Origin: Elusimicrobiota bacterium
Lineage (GTDB): Bacteria > Elusimicrobiota > Elusimicrobia > UBA1565 > UBA9628
Assembly (NCBI GenBank): GCA_016218545.1
Contig: JACRDQ010000030.1
Location: forward strand, 186,001-250,000
Direction of reading: 5' to 3'
Length of the DNA: 64,000 bases
Made by a program: the position numbers and the translations under genes
The notes under the pieces: model-generated
The model's database searches: none
Told to the model about the DNA's origin: nothing
Seen by the model: only the letters and a program-made list of their open reading frames with translations
Shown here: piece after piece, positions 1 through 7,711 of the stretch
How the letters are laid out: every line of letters begins with the position of its first letter
Numbering within the stretch: position 1 is the first letter of the stretch

Positions 1-33
1 GGCGGATAGAAGGGAAGCGGTGAGTTTCTTCAT
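1..33 (-). CDS. 5' end of a minus-strand gene, probable secreted protein (partial)
   Basis: Reading leftward from the ATG at 33 gives MKKLTASLLSA, an open frame that runs off the left edge. A Lys-Lys pair followed by a small hydrophobic stretch looks like the start of a signal peptide. Two other in-frame ATGs lie at 42 and 45, but the hexamer TATGAT (41-46) overlaps them, so the start at 33 is preferred if that hexamer is a -10 box. Only 11 codons are visible, so the product cannot be named. Confidence 0.4.
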   Translation of the reverse strand, partial: MKKLTASLLSA

Positions 34-40
34 GGCAGAC

Positions 41-46
41 ATCATA
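41..46 (-). promoter_or_regulatory. Possible -10 box of the left-edge minus-strand gene
   Basis: TATGAT on the minus strand lies 7 bases before the ATG at 33. No -35-like hexamer is found at 16-18 bases, where the DNA is the GGGCCC-rich block. This is weak alone, but it fits the spacing seen at several other starts in the window. Confidence 0.25.
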
Positions 47-61
47 TCAGGCTCTTCGCTC

Positions 62-180
62 GGGCCCTGCGGGCCCAAGGGCCCAACTCCGCCTTGTTTT
101 TCGGCCCAAGGGTCCTGTCACCCTTGGCCTGGGCCCTGATGGGGCCATCTGGTCCCCCCCAGGGCCCAGATGGGGACCCA
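62..180. repeat. GGGCCC-rich intergenic block
   Basis: GGGCCC occurs five times here (62-67, 71-76, 79-84, 131-136, 162-167), with GGTCC/GGACC variants between and the phrase GACCCATGTGC at its end. A second block with three GGGCCC and the same GACCCATGTGC phrase lies at 9391-9468. Both are in gaps next to a minus-strand promoter. The density is above what base composition alone would lead one to expect. The function is unknown. Confidence 0.45.
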
Positions 181-214
181 TGTGCCGACGCACCCATCCA
201 GACTAACGCAACAG

Positions 215-287
215 CTGGTGTCAGACACCAGCCGTGTTGCATTCTTTCTTGCCTGACGGAAGCGACAGGGGGGATGTCTGACACCAG
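215..287. repeat. Inverted repeat with GGTGTC/GACACC ends (REP/MITE-like)
   Basis: The left end (215-227, CTGGTGTCAGACA) is the exact reverse complement of 275-287 (TGTCTGACACCAG). The left end is itself nearly palindromic over 215-231. The pair encloses 47 bases. The GGTGTC/GACACC core resembles the GGTGCC/GGCACC core of the hairpin at 63028-63102, so these may be members of one small repeat family. It lies just upstream of the glycosyltransferase promoter, so a regulatory role is also possible. Confidence 0.45.
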
Positions 288-294
288 TGTATGG

Positions 295-300
295 CATAAT
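295..300 (+). promoter_or_regulatory. Probable -10 box of the glycosyltransferase gene
   Basis: CATAAT ends 8 bases before the ATG at 309. There is no Shine-Dalgarno sequence in between and no good -35 box. A transcript starting from it would begin almost at the start codon. Confidence 0.35.
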
Positions 301-308
301 TGCGGTGG

Positions 309-1424
309 ATGAAGCGCATCGCCATCGCCAGCAGACAGGTCTCAGGGGTCACGGGCACGACCACCACGATCCTGGAGCACGCCCGGCGCATGGTCTCCAA
401 AGGGGTCGAGGTCCACGTCTACGGTGAGAAGCTCGACTCGGATCGGCTCGCAGCGGCCGGGGCCTCCGGCCACCGGCTCCCAGGCTGGCCTTGGGGAAGC
501 AGGTTCAAGCGCAAGCTCTTCTCCTGGGTCTTCGACCGGGTCCTGGGGCGCGAGCGCTTCGACCTGGTCTGGGGCCACGGGGACACCTTGAACCAGGACG
601 TCCTGAGCCTGCACAACTGCGTGCACGCCGCGCACGAAGCCGTCTACGGCTCGCCCCTGGGCGCCAGCTCCGGGGTGGGGCTCATCCACGGACGCATCCT
701 CGCGGAGCGGCGGTTCAAGCTGCTCATCGCCAACTCGGGCCTGATGAAGGACGAGGTGGTGGGACGATTCGGGGTGCCGGCAGCCTCGGTGCGCGTCATC
801 CATCCCGGTTTCGACCCTGAGCGGTTCAAGCCCGAGGACCGGCCCTCGGGGCTTTCCGTAAGGCGGAGCCTCGGGGTCGGAGAGGGCGGGGTGCTCGTGG
901 GCCTCATCAGCTCGGGAGACTTCGAGAAGAGGGGCGTGCGGAGGTTCCTCTCCGCGCTCGGGAGCCTTTCCTCCGGAGTCAAGAAGGAGCTCCATGCCCT
1001 GGTGATGGGAAGAGAGAGCAGGCTGGCCCCGTACCGGGGGCTTGCCGCCTCCATCGGTCTGGGAGCCAGGGTCCACTTCATCCCGCCTTCCCCGGACGTG
1101 AGCCGCTTCTACCACGCGCTCGACCTCTACGTCCATCCCGCGCTCTACGAGGAGTTCGGCCAGTCGGTCCAGGAGGCCATGGCCTGCGGAGTCCCGGTCC
1201 TCACCAACGTCAGGGTGGGAGCCGCGGAGCTCCTCGCCGGGAGGAGCGGACCCGTGCTCCCCGACCCAGGGGTCGAGGCCCTGGCCTCGGGCCTCGAGCG
1301 GCTCGTCTCGGACCCGGGATTGCGCGCGTCCTGGGGAGGGGCCTGCCGGGAGGCGGCCCGCGCCAACACGTGGGACCGCAACTTCGACCTGACCTGGGAA
1401 TGTCTGCGGCCGTTCCTGGGCTGA
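309..1424 (+). CDS. GT4-type glycosyltransferase (glycan/LPS synthesis)
   Basis: The 371-residue product looks like a GT-B fold glycosyltransferase of the GT4 (glycosyltransferase group 1) family, which moves a sugar from a nucleotide-sugar donor onto a lipid or glycan acceptor. The N-terminal half has the VSGVTGTTTTILEHARRM region typical of the acceptor domain. Near residues 280-297 the motif EEFGQSVQEAMACGVPV carries the E-x7-E pattern of the donor-binding domain. The best start is the ATG at 309. A TTG three codons earlier is possible, but the -10-like CATAAT overlaps it. The gene stands alone and is followed after about 40 bases by the AsmA-like gene. Its exact sugar and acceptor cannot be told from sequence. 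LPS core or O-antigen assembly (WaaG-like) is the likely setting. Confidence 0.8.
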   Translation: MKRIAIASRQVSGVTGTTTTILEHARRMVSKGVEVHVYGEKLDSDRLAAAGASGHRLPGWPWGSRFKRKLFSWVFDRVLGRERFDLVWGHGDTLNQDVLSLHNCVHAAHEAVYGSPLGASSGVGLIHGRILAERRFKLLIANSGLMKDEVVGRFGVPAASVRVIHPGFDPERFKPEDRPSGLSVRRSLGVGEGGVLVGLISSGDFEKRGVRRFLSALGSLSSGVKKELHALVMGRESRLAPYRGLAASIGLGARVHFIPPSPDVSRFYHALDLYVHPALYEEFGQSVQEAMACGVPVLTNVRVGAAELLAGRSGPVLPDPGVEALASGLERLVSDPGLRASWGGACREAARANTWDRNFDLTWECLRPFLG

Positions 1425-1450
1425 GGAGGCCCGGGTTTTGATAATTAAGG

Positions 1451-1456
1451 TAGAAT
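1451..1456 (+). promoter_or_regulatory. Possible -10 box before the AsmA-like gene
   Basis: TAGAAT lies 9 bases before the GTG start at 1466. TTGATA at 1438 is too close to serve as its -35. It is listed because the spacing to the start codon matches the other leaderless-looking starts. Confidence 0.25.
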
Positions 1457-1465
1457 AGCCGCGCT

Positions 1466-3781
1466 GTGCGCTCCCATCACCCTCACCATACCTTCGCGCA
1501 TCCTCCGCGCCGGCGGAGCTTCCTGAGCCGGACGCTCCGGTTCCTGATAAGGCTCGGGGCCCGGGCGGTCGGAGCGGTCCTGCTCTTCATCGTCCTCTGC
1601 GGGCTGGCGATCTACCTCACCGTCCGGGGCATGCTCGACCCCGAGCAGGTCAAATCCCTGCTCATCGACCAGCTCCAGGAGGCCCTGCACCGTCCGGTGC
1701 AGATCGAGGGGGTGGTGCTGACCCCTCGCGGGATCAAGCTCAAGGGCTTGCGCGTCATCGAGCGCCTCGATATCCCCGGGCACGCTTTGCTCGACAGCGA
1801 CTTCGTGCTCATCACGCTCAAGCCCCTGCCGCTCCTCGAGGGCGCGGTGCGCCTCAAGAGCGTCGTCCTCGTCTCTCCGCGGATCTCGGTCGTCCGGTCG
1901 GAGTCCGGGGAGTGGAGCGTCTCGGACATCTTCTCCTCCACGTCCCCGGCCTCGATGTCTTGGGGCCCGTTCCTGCTCAAATCCCTGGCCGCGGACCGCA
2001 CGCGCATCGAGGGGGGGCTGCTGAGGGTCGACGACCGGCTCAGCGGGACCAAGCACGTCATCGAGCGCTTCGGCCTGACCGTGGACGACTTCCGGCTCGA
2101 CGGCCCCTTCTCCTTCGACCTCTCCTTCGACAACGTCAGCAGCGTCGCGGGCAAGGAGACCGCGACCTCCTGGGCCGCCAAGGGGCTGGCGGACCTGGCC
2201 ATGCTCGACCCGGCCGGGTTCCAGATCGCCGCGCCCCGCATGACGGTCTCCATCGACGGGCTCAAGCTCTCGGGGTCCGCGGGCATGCGCAACCTCAGGG
2301 AGCCGGCGCTCGACGTGACCGTCAACGCGCCCGAGGTGACGCGGGAGCGCTGGCTGAAGTACCTGGCCAAGGCGCCGGACCTCTCCCTGCCTCCGAGCTC
2401 CTGGAAAGCCAAGCTACGGTACGACCGCGCGGCCCGGCGCCTGGAGGTCTCGGGGCTGGCGGTGAAGGCCGGACCCCTGGCGGCCTCCTGCGACGCCCTC
2501 GTGGATCTCAGCTCCGCGACCGGGCCATCCTCCTCGCTGGAGGTCTCGCTCGACGAGTTCCCGCTCACGGCCGCCTCGAGGTTCACGGGCTTCTTCGCTC
2601 CCTACCGCTTGGAAGGGCGGGTCCGCGGCCGGGCGGGCCTGTCGGTGAAGCCCGGCTCCGTGGAGGTCCTGCGCGGGAACGTCGCCTGGCGCGGCGGCCG
2701 CGGGCTTTTCCGCGGCCACGCCTTCGGGGGCGACGTGGACGTGACGGCCTCCGACGCTCTCAAGAAGGTCGACGTCTCGGTCAAGGCGGGCACGCTCGGC
2801 ACCGAGGCGGGCCCGCTGACCGACATCGTGCTGGCCGCCGGCATCCGGGGCCGGGACCTCAAGGTGGAGGGCCTCCGGTTCCAGTGGGGCGGCTCGGACG
2901 TCAAGCTCAAGGCCTTGGTCCGGAACTACGCCAAGCCCAAGGAGGTGGTGCTCGACGCCAAGGTGGACCGCCTCCAGTGGGAGACCCTGTCCTCCATCTT
3001 CCAGACCTCGCCGGCCGAGTCCGGAGCGGTCTCGACTGCGACCGTCCGGGGCGGGGTGGACGCGAAGGGCGGGACTGCGGGCAAGGCCGCGGCCAAGATC
3101 CCCTGGGTCCAATCCTTCAAGTACTCCATCCCCAAGGGCTTCCCGGACACCGCGGGCCGCATCGAGGTCGGCGACATCGTGCACGACAACTTCCGGGCCG
3201 CGAATTTTGTTATGCTGTGGGAGCTCCGGGGGGTCACGCCGACCCTCAAGAAGGTCAGGGGCGACGCCAAGGTGTCCTTCGGGCCGGGCAGGTTCGCGGA
3301 CATCCCGGCTCTGCAGGGCTCGAGCAAGGTCATGAAGGTCGCGCTGATGCCGTTCGTGTTCATGCACCGGCTCAACAACCTCTCCGTCTTCAGCGAAGCC
3401 ACCGCGATGCCCAAGACCATGGATTTCGAGCGGATCGCCGGGGAGTACGAGTTCGCGGACGGCGCGGTGGTCACGCGGTACTTCACGGTCGACAGCCCGC
3501 AGATGGTGGCCTATTCGGACGGGCAGCTGGATTTCGGCAGGGAGACGGTGGACATGAAGATCCTCACCCGTCTGACGAAGTCCCGCGCCGGCACCCTGCC
3601 CGAGTTCTACATGTGCCAGAGCGGCCTCGTCTGCCTGAAGATCGCGGTGAAGGGCAACCTCAACTCCCCAAACCCGGACTACGGGAAGATGGCGCACGGG
3701 GAGCTCGAGGCCGCGCGGGAAGGGATCAAGAGCCGGGCCAAGAAGGAATTCCGGGCCGAGGAGAAGGTCCGAGCGTTGTAG
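1466..3781 (+). CDS. AsmA-like envelope protein
   Basis: The product has 771 residues, with one N-terminal membrane anchor (about residues 28-55). A segment then follows with the AsmA-type pattern of a helix leading into strands (EQVKSLLIDQLQEALHR), followed by 'G-K-L-K-G-L-R-V' (about residues 60-95). Most of the rest is predicted to be beta-rich with repeated strand patterns. A C-terminal stretch (about residues 650-715) reads like the AsmA C-terminal domain, with a repeated 'G..dfg.e.vD' pattern. AsmA-like proteins are periplasmic bridge-like proteins linked to phospholipid transport and outer-membrane assembly. The start is a GTG with no clear Shine-Dalgarno. pyrE begins 15 bases after its stop, so this gene probably heads the run that goes to 9013. 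The family call is by overall pattern, not by a diagnostic motif. Confidence 0.65.
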   Translation: MRSHHPHHTFAHPPRRRSFLSRTLRFLIRLGARAVGAVLLFIVLCGLAIYLTVRGMLDPEQVKSLLIDQLQEALHRPVQIEGVVLTPRGIKLKGLRVIERLDIPGHALLDSDFVLITLKPLPLLEGAVRLKSVVLVSPRISVVRSESGEWSVSDIFSSTSPASMSWGPFLLKSLAADRTRIEGGLLRVDDRLSGTKHVIERFGLTVDDFRLDGPFSFDLSFDNVSSVAGKETATSWAAKGLADLAMLDPAGFQIAAPRMTVSIDGLKLSGSAGMRNLREPALDVTVNAPEVTRERWLKYLAKAPDLSLPPSSWKAKLRYDRAARRLEVSGLAVKAGPLAASCDALVDLSSATGPSSSLEVSLDEFPLTAASRFTGFFAPYRLEGRVRGRAGLSVKPGSVEVLRGNVAWRGGRGLFRGHAFGGDVDVTASDALKKVDVSVKAGTLGTEAGPLTDIVLAAGIRGRDLKVEGLRFQWGGSDVKLKALVRNYAKPKEVVLDAKVDRLQWETLSSIFQTSPAESGAVSTATVRGGVDAKGGTAGKAAAKIPWVQSFKYSIPKGFPDTAGRIEVGDIVHDNFRAANFVMLWELRGVTPTLKKVRGDAKVSFGPGRFADIPALQGSSKVMKVALMPFVFMHRLNNLSVFSEATAMPKTMDFERIAGEYEFADGAVVTRYFTVDSPQMVAYSDGQLDFGRETVDMKILTRLTKSRAGTLPEFYMCQSGLVCLKIAVKGNLNSPNPDYGKMAHGELEAAREGIKSRAKKEFRAEEKVRAL

Positions 3782-3796
3782 CCAAGGGGAGGAGTC

Positions 3797-4399
3797 ATGA
3801 CGAAGCTGAGCAAGACGGACGTGCTGGGTCTCCTGCAGGAGCACGGAGCCGTGGTATCGGGTCATTTCCGGCTGGCCAACGGGCTGCACAGCCCGGTGTA
3901 TCTCCAGACGGCGCTGGTCCTCCAGTACCCGCACGTCGCCAACAAGATCGCCAAGGCGCTGGCTGCGTATTTCCCGCAGACCATCGACGTCGTGATCTCC
4001 CCCGGCACGGCCTCGCTCGTCCTCGGACAGGAAGTGGCGCGCGTCAAGAAATGCCGCGCCATCTTCGCCGAGCGCAACGAGGGCATGATGGGCTTCCGCC
4101 GGGACTTCAAGCTCGAGCGGGGGGAGAAGGCCCTCATCGTGGAGGACGTCCTGACCACCGGGCGCCTCACGGGCGAGATCGTGGCCCTGGCCACGGCCTA
4201 CGGCGTGCGCATCGTGGGCGTGGGCGCCATCGTGGACCGCTCCATCGCGGGGCTCTCCCTCAACGTCCCGGTCCGCACCCTCGTGACCTACCCCCTGCAG
4301 GTGTCCCCGCCGGACTCCTGCGCGCAGTGCGCCGCCAAGGTCCCGATCTCCGAGATCGGCAAGAGCACGACGTCTGCCTTCGGGGCGACCGAGGAATAA
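3797..4399 (+). CDS. pyrE: Orotate phosphoribosyltransferase
   Basis: The 200-residue product joins orotate and PRPP to make orotidine 5'-phosphate in de novo pyrimidine synthesis. The type-I phosphoribosyltransferase PRPP loop is visible as ALIVEDVLTTG (about residues 111-121). The N-terminal region has the family pattern GHFRLANGLHSPVYLQ. The ATG at 3797 is preceded by a strong GGAGGAG site. The gene is followed immediately by purB (the stop and the next GTG are one base apart), so pyrimidine and purine genes are co-transcribed here. A small Cys pair near the C-terminus (SCAQCAAK) is an extra feature of unknown meaning. Length is normal for the family. Confidence 0.92.
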   Translation: MTKLSKTDVLGLLQEHGAVVSGHFRLANGLHSPVYLQTALVLQYPHVANKIAKALAAYFPQTIDVVISPGTASLVLGQEVARVKKCRAIFAERNEGMMGFRRDFKLERGEKALIVEDVLTTGRLTGEIVALATAYGVRIVGVGAIVDRSIAGLSLNVPVRTLVTYPLQVSPPDSCAQCAAKVPISEIGKSTTSAFGATEE

Positions 4400-4400
4400 G

Positions 4401-5711
4401 GTGATCGAGCGCTACAGCCGTCCCGAGATGGCGGGGATCTGGGCCGACGAGAACCGGTTCCGCATCATGCTGGAGGTCGAGGCCTGCTTCCTGGAGGCCA
4501 TCGCCAAGGAGAAGCGGATCCCGGCCTCCGAGATCCGCCTCTTCCGCCAGGCCATGAAGAAGTGCCTGGTGGAGAAGGCGCGCGAGATCGAGGGACGCAT
4601 GGGGCACGAGGTCTTCGGCCTGCTCACCGCGGTGCTCGACGAGGTCTCCTTCGCCGCCCCGAACCTGGCCCGCTACCTGCACTACGGCCTGACCTCCTCG
4701 GACCTGCTCGACACCGCCTTGGCCCTCCAACTGACGGAGTCCGCGGACCTCATCCTGGCGGACTGGGACGCCGTGGCCGCGCGGATCAAGGGCCTGGCCA
4801 AGCGCCACCAGGGGACCTGGATGGCCGGCCGCACCCATGGCATCCAGGCCGAGCCTATCACCTTCGGCTTCAAACTCGCGGGCTGGCACTCCGAGGCCCT
4901 GCGCAACATCGAGCGGGTCAGGCACGCCCGCCACGCCGTCGCTTTCGGCAAGCTCTCCGGCGCGGTCGGGACCTTCGCCCACTACCCCCCTGAGATCGAG
5001 GAGCGCGCCCTGGCGAAGCTCGGCCTCAAGCCCGAGCCCGCGGCGACCCAGGTCGTCCCGCGGGACCGCCACGCCGAGTTCTTCCACGCCCTGGTGCTCT
5101 CCGCGGCCGCCATCGAGCGCTTCGCCACGGAGCTGAGGCACCTGCAGAGGACCGAGGTGGGCGAGGCGGCCGAGCCCTTCGGGGCGGGCCAGAAGGGCTC
5201 GTCGGCCATGCCGCACAAGCGCAACCCCGTCCTCTGCGAGAACCTCTGCGGGCTCTCCCGTCTCATCCGGTCGTACGAGGGGGCCGTGGTGGAGAACATC
5301 GTGCTGTGGCACGAGCGGGACATCAGCCACTCCTCGGTCGAGAGGATCGTCCTCCCCGACGCGCTCATCCTGCTCGACTTCATGCTCGCGCGCTTCAAGA
5401 GCGTGCTCGACGGCCTCGACGTCTATCCCGAGCGGATGGAACGCAACCTCCTCTCCACGGGCGGGCAGGTCTTCTCCCAGAAGGTCATGCTCAAGCTCAT
5501 CGATGCGGGCCTGGGCCGCTGGCGCGCCTATGACGCGGTGCAGAAGGCCGCGATCGCGTCCATGCGCGACGGGGTGTCCTTCCTGGACGCGCTCGCCGCG
5601 GACAAGGACGTGTCCAAGAAGCTCCCGAAGAAGGAGCTGGCCGCCTGCTTCGACACCGCCTCCTACGGCAGGCATCTGCCCGCCCTCATGAGGCGGGCCG
5701 GCGTCGCGTGA
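4401..5711 (+). CDS. purB: Adenylosuccinate lyase
   Basis: The 436-residue enzyme cleaves SAICAR and adenylosuccinate, releasing fumarate in purine synthesis. The fumarase/aspartase superfamily signature is present as SSAMPHKRNP (about residues 267-276), which carries the mobile catalytic loop serine. Other family patches are YLHYGLTSSDLLDTA and the active-site RTHGIQAEPITFG. It uses a GTG start one base after the pyrE stop, with the GAGGAA at the end of pyrE acting as ribosome binding site. Its own end overlaps the next gene by 4 bases (GTGA), which indicates translational coupling. Length is normal. Confidence 0.93.
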   Translation: MIERYSRPEMAGIWADENRFRIMLEVEACFLEAIAKEKRIPASEIRLFRQAMKKCLVEKAREIEGRMGHEVFGLLTAVLDEVSFAAPNLARYLHYGLTSSDLLDTALALQLTESADLILADWDAVAARIKGLAKRHQGTWMAGRTHGIQAEPITFGFKLAGWHSEALRNIERVRHARHAVAFGKLSGAVGTFAHYPPEIEERALAKLGLKPEPAATQVVPRDRHAEFFHALVLSAAAIERFATELRHLQRTEVGEAAEPFGAGQKGSSAMPHKRNPVLCENLCGLSRLIRSYEGAVVENIVLWHERDISHSSVERIVLPDALILLDFMLARFKSVLDGLDVYPERMERNLLSTGGQVFSQKVMLKLIDAGLGRWRAYDAVQKAAIASMRDGVSFLDALAADKDVSKKLPKKELAACFDTASYGRHLPALMRRAGVA

Positions 5712-6484
5712 AGCCCGGGGCCCTGGTCCTGCTGACGGATTTCGGGCTCCAGGACCCTTACGTCGGGGTCATGAAGGGGGTCATCCTCGGCCTCTCGCCT
5801 CGGGCGCGGATCGTGGACCTAGCCCACGGCGTGCCGGCGCAGGACGTGCGCTCCGCCGCCTTCTCCTTGATGTCCGCAGCGCCCTTCTTCCCGCAGGGCT
5901 CCCTCTTCGTGACGGTCGTGGACCCCGGCGTGGGCACGGGCCGCAGGATCCTCTGGGCCCGGGGCCGGCGCTGGCAGTTCCTGTTCCCGGACAACGGCGT
6001 GACGGGCTGGGTGGAGCGGGTCGAGCCGTTCTCCGAGGTCCGCGAGGTCTCCAGCAAGGACCTCTTCCTGCCTGTTGTGAGCTCCACTTTCCACGGCAGG
6101 GACATCTTCGCCCCGGTCGCGGCGGGGCTCTCCCGGGGCCTGGCTCCTGCCAAGCTGGGCCCGCGGACCCGGAGCTGGGAGGCGCTCTGCTTCCCGGAGC
6201 CGGAGATCGGCCGTACGAAGACCGCCGGCGAGGTGCTCGTGGTCGACCGATTCGGCAACGCCGTGACCAACATCCCGTTCGAGGCCGCCGGCAAGGGCGG
6301 GGTCGTGGGCTTCAGGGGCCGCAGGATCGGGGAGGTGCGTTCCTCCTACGCCTGCGTCCCGCCCGGGACAGTCCTGGCGGTGCGCGGGTCCTGGGGCTTC
6401 GTCGAGCTTTCCGTGAGGGACGGCGATTTCGCCGGCCGCTACAAGGCGTCCCCGGGAGACCGGGTGGAGGTTTCACGTCCATGA
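5708..6484 (+). CDS. S-adenosylmethionine hydrolase (adenosine-forming), DUF62 family
   Basis: The 258-residue product belongs to the DUF62 / SAM hydroxide adenosyltransferase family, which uses water to split SAM into adenosine and methionine. Family signatures are easy to see: LLTDFGLQDPYVGVMKGVI at the N-terminus, VVDPGVGT, FPDNGV, and STFHGRDIFAPVAA. It starts with GTG overlapping the purB stop and ends with ATGA overlapping the next gene, so it is coupled on both sides. The next gene encodes a SAM-dependent methyltransferase, but whether the two share a role is not known. The family's cellular purpose remains poorly defined. Confidence 0.88.
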   Translation: MKPGALVLLTDFGLQDPYVGVMKGVILGLSPRARIVDLAHGVPAQDVRSAAFSLMSAAPFFPQGSLFVTVVDPGVGTGRRILWARGRRWQFLFPDNGVTGWVERVEPFSEVREVSSKDLFLPVVSSTFHGRDIFAPVAAGLSRGLAPAKLGPRTRSWEALCFPEPEIGRTKTAGEVLVVDRFGNAVTNIPFEAAGKGGVVGFRGRRIGEVRSSYACVPPGTVLAVRGSWGFVELSVRDGDFAGRYKASPGDRVEVSRP

Positions 6485-7698
6485 CCGCTTCCCAACCCCT
6501 CAAGAGGATCATCCTGGCTCCGGGCCGCGAGCGCCGCCTCGTGGCCGGGCATGGCTGGGCCTTCTCCAACGAGATCGCCAAGCCCGCCGCGCCCGCCGAC
6601 GGCAAGGCCCCGTCTCCCGCGCCGGAGGCAGGCGAGGTCGTGGAGCTGGCCGCGTCCACGGGCCGGCCCCTGGGCATCGGGTTCTACAACCCGAACAGCC
6701 TCATCGCCTGGCGCTTCCTCGCGCGGGAGCGCGTGGACATCGACGCGGGGTTCTTCCGCGACCGGCTCCAGAAGGCGCTCGACGCGAGGACCAGGCTCGT
6801 CCCGGGAGAAAGGTCCTACCGCCTGGCCTTCGGGGAATCCGACGGGCTCCCCGGACTGGTGATCGACCGCTACGGCGACTATCTCGTCCTCCAGGTCCTC
6901 TGCGCGGGCATGGAGGCGCGTCTCGACGCCATCAGGGAGGCGCTCGAGGGCCTGCTCAAGCCCGCCGGCATCTTCCTTAAGAACGACCACCGCGCCCGAG
7001 CCCTGGAAGGCCTGCCGTCCGAATGCCGCGTCCTTTCCGGGGAGGTCCCCCCCGCGGTGGAGATATCGGAGGGGGGCATCAGGTACAGCGTCCCGCTGAC
7101 CGAGGGACAGAAGACCGGGTTCTACTTCGACCAGCGCGAGAACCGTGCCTATCTCGAGCCCTTCTGGAAAGGCCGGCGGGTCCTGGACTTGCACTGCTAC
7201 ATCGGGGCTTTCGCCCTGCGGGCCGCAAAGAACGGGGCCAAGGCCGTCTTCGGGGTGGACAGCTCCGAGGCCGCGGTCGAGCTCGCGCGCAAGAACGCCA
7301 AGGACAACGGCCTGGAGGCCGAGTTCCGCGAGGGCGACGCGGAGGAGGCCCTGCGGGCCTTCGCCGGGGGGGCGAAGAGCGAGAGGCCGGACATGATCCA
7401 CCTGGACCCGCCGAGCCTGGCTCCCTCCAAAAAGCACCTGCCCAAGGCCTTGAGGGCCTACGTGCGCATGAACTCCCTGGCGCTCAAGGTCCTCTCCAGG
7501 GGAGGGCTGCTGGCGACCTCGACCTGCTCCCACCACGTGTCGCGCGAGGACTTCGTGGACATCCTGCGCGCGGCCCAGGCCAAGCTGGGACGCTCCTGCC
7601 GCCTCCTGGCCCTGCGCGGGCAGGCCGCAGACCACCCGGTCCTGCTGTCCATGCCCGAGACCGAGTACCTGAACTTCGCCCTCATCGAGGTCCTTTAA
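6481..7698 (+). CDS. RlmI-like 23S rRNA (cytosine-5-)-methyltransferase
   Basis: The 405-residue product has a PUA-type RNA-binding start (about residues 8-80, GRERRLVAGHGWAFSNEI) and a central domain with GFYFDQRENR. The class I methyltransferase domain follows, with the SAM-binding motif VLDLHCYIGAFALRAA, the motif LDPPSLAPSKK, and the TSTCSHH cysteine motif typical of m5C enzymes of the RlmI (YccW) group. RlmI of E. coli methylates C1962 of 23S rRNA. The target here is inferred from family membership. It is coupled to the upstream SAM hydrolase by an ATGA overlap. An insertion rich in Ala/Pro near residues 36-50 is unusual but small. Confidence 0.83.
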   Translation: MTASQPLKRIILAPGRERRLVAGHGWAFSNEIAKPAAPADGKAPSPAPEAGEVVELAASTGRPLGIGFYNPNSLIAWRFLARERVDIDAGFFRDRLQKALDARTRLVPGERSYRLAFGESDGLPGLVIDRYGDYLVLQVLCAGMEARLDAIREALEGLLKPAGIFLKNDHRARALEGLPSECRVLSGEVPPAVEISEGGIRYSVPLTEGQKTGFYFDQRENRAYLEPFWKGRRVLDLHCYIGAFALRAAKNGAKAVFGVDSSEAAVELARKNAKDNGLEAEFREGDAEEALRAFAGGAKSERPDMIHLDPPSLAPSKKHLPKALRAYVRMNSLALKVLSRGGLLATSTCSHHVSREDFVDILRAAQAKLGRSCRLLALRGQAADHPVLLSMPETEYLNFALIEVL

Positions 7699-7711
7699 AG
7701 GAAGCTTCCCG

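Noticed and set aside
1438..1456. TTGATA as a -35 box for the AsmA-like gene
   Set aside because: Only 7 bases separate it from TAGAAT, too close for a sigma70 promoter.
1912..4404. 830-codon plus-strand frame overlapping the AsmA-like and pyrE genes
   Set aside because: It overlaps two well-supported genes in another frame and is rich in Arg/Gly/Pro with no family features.
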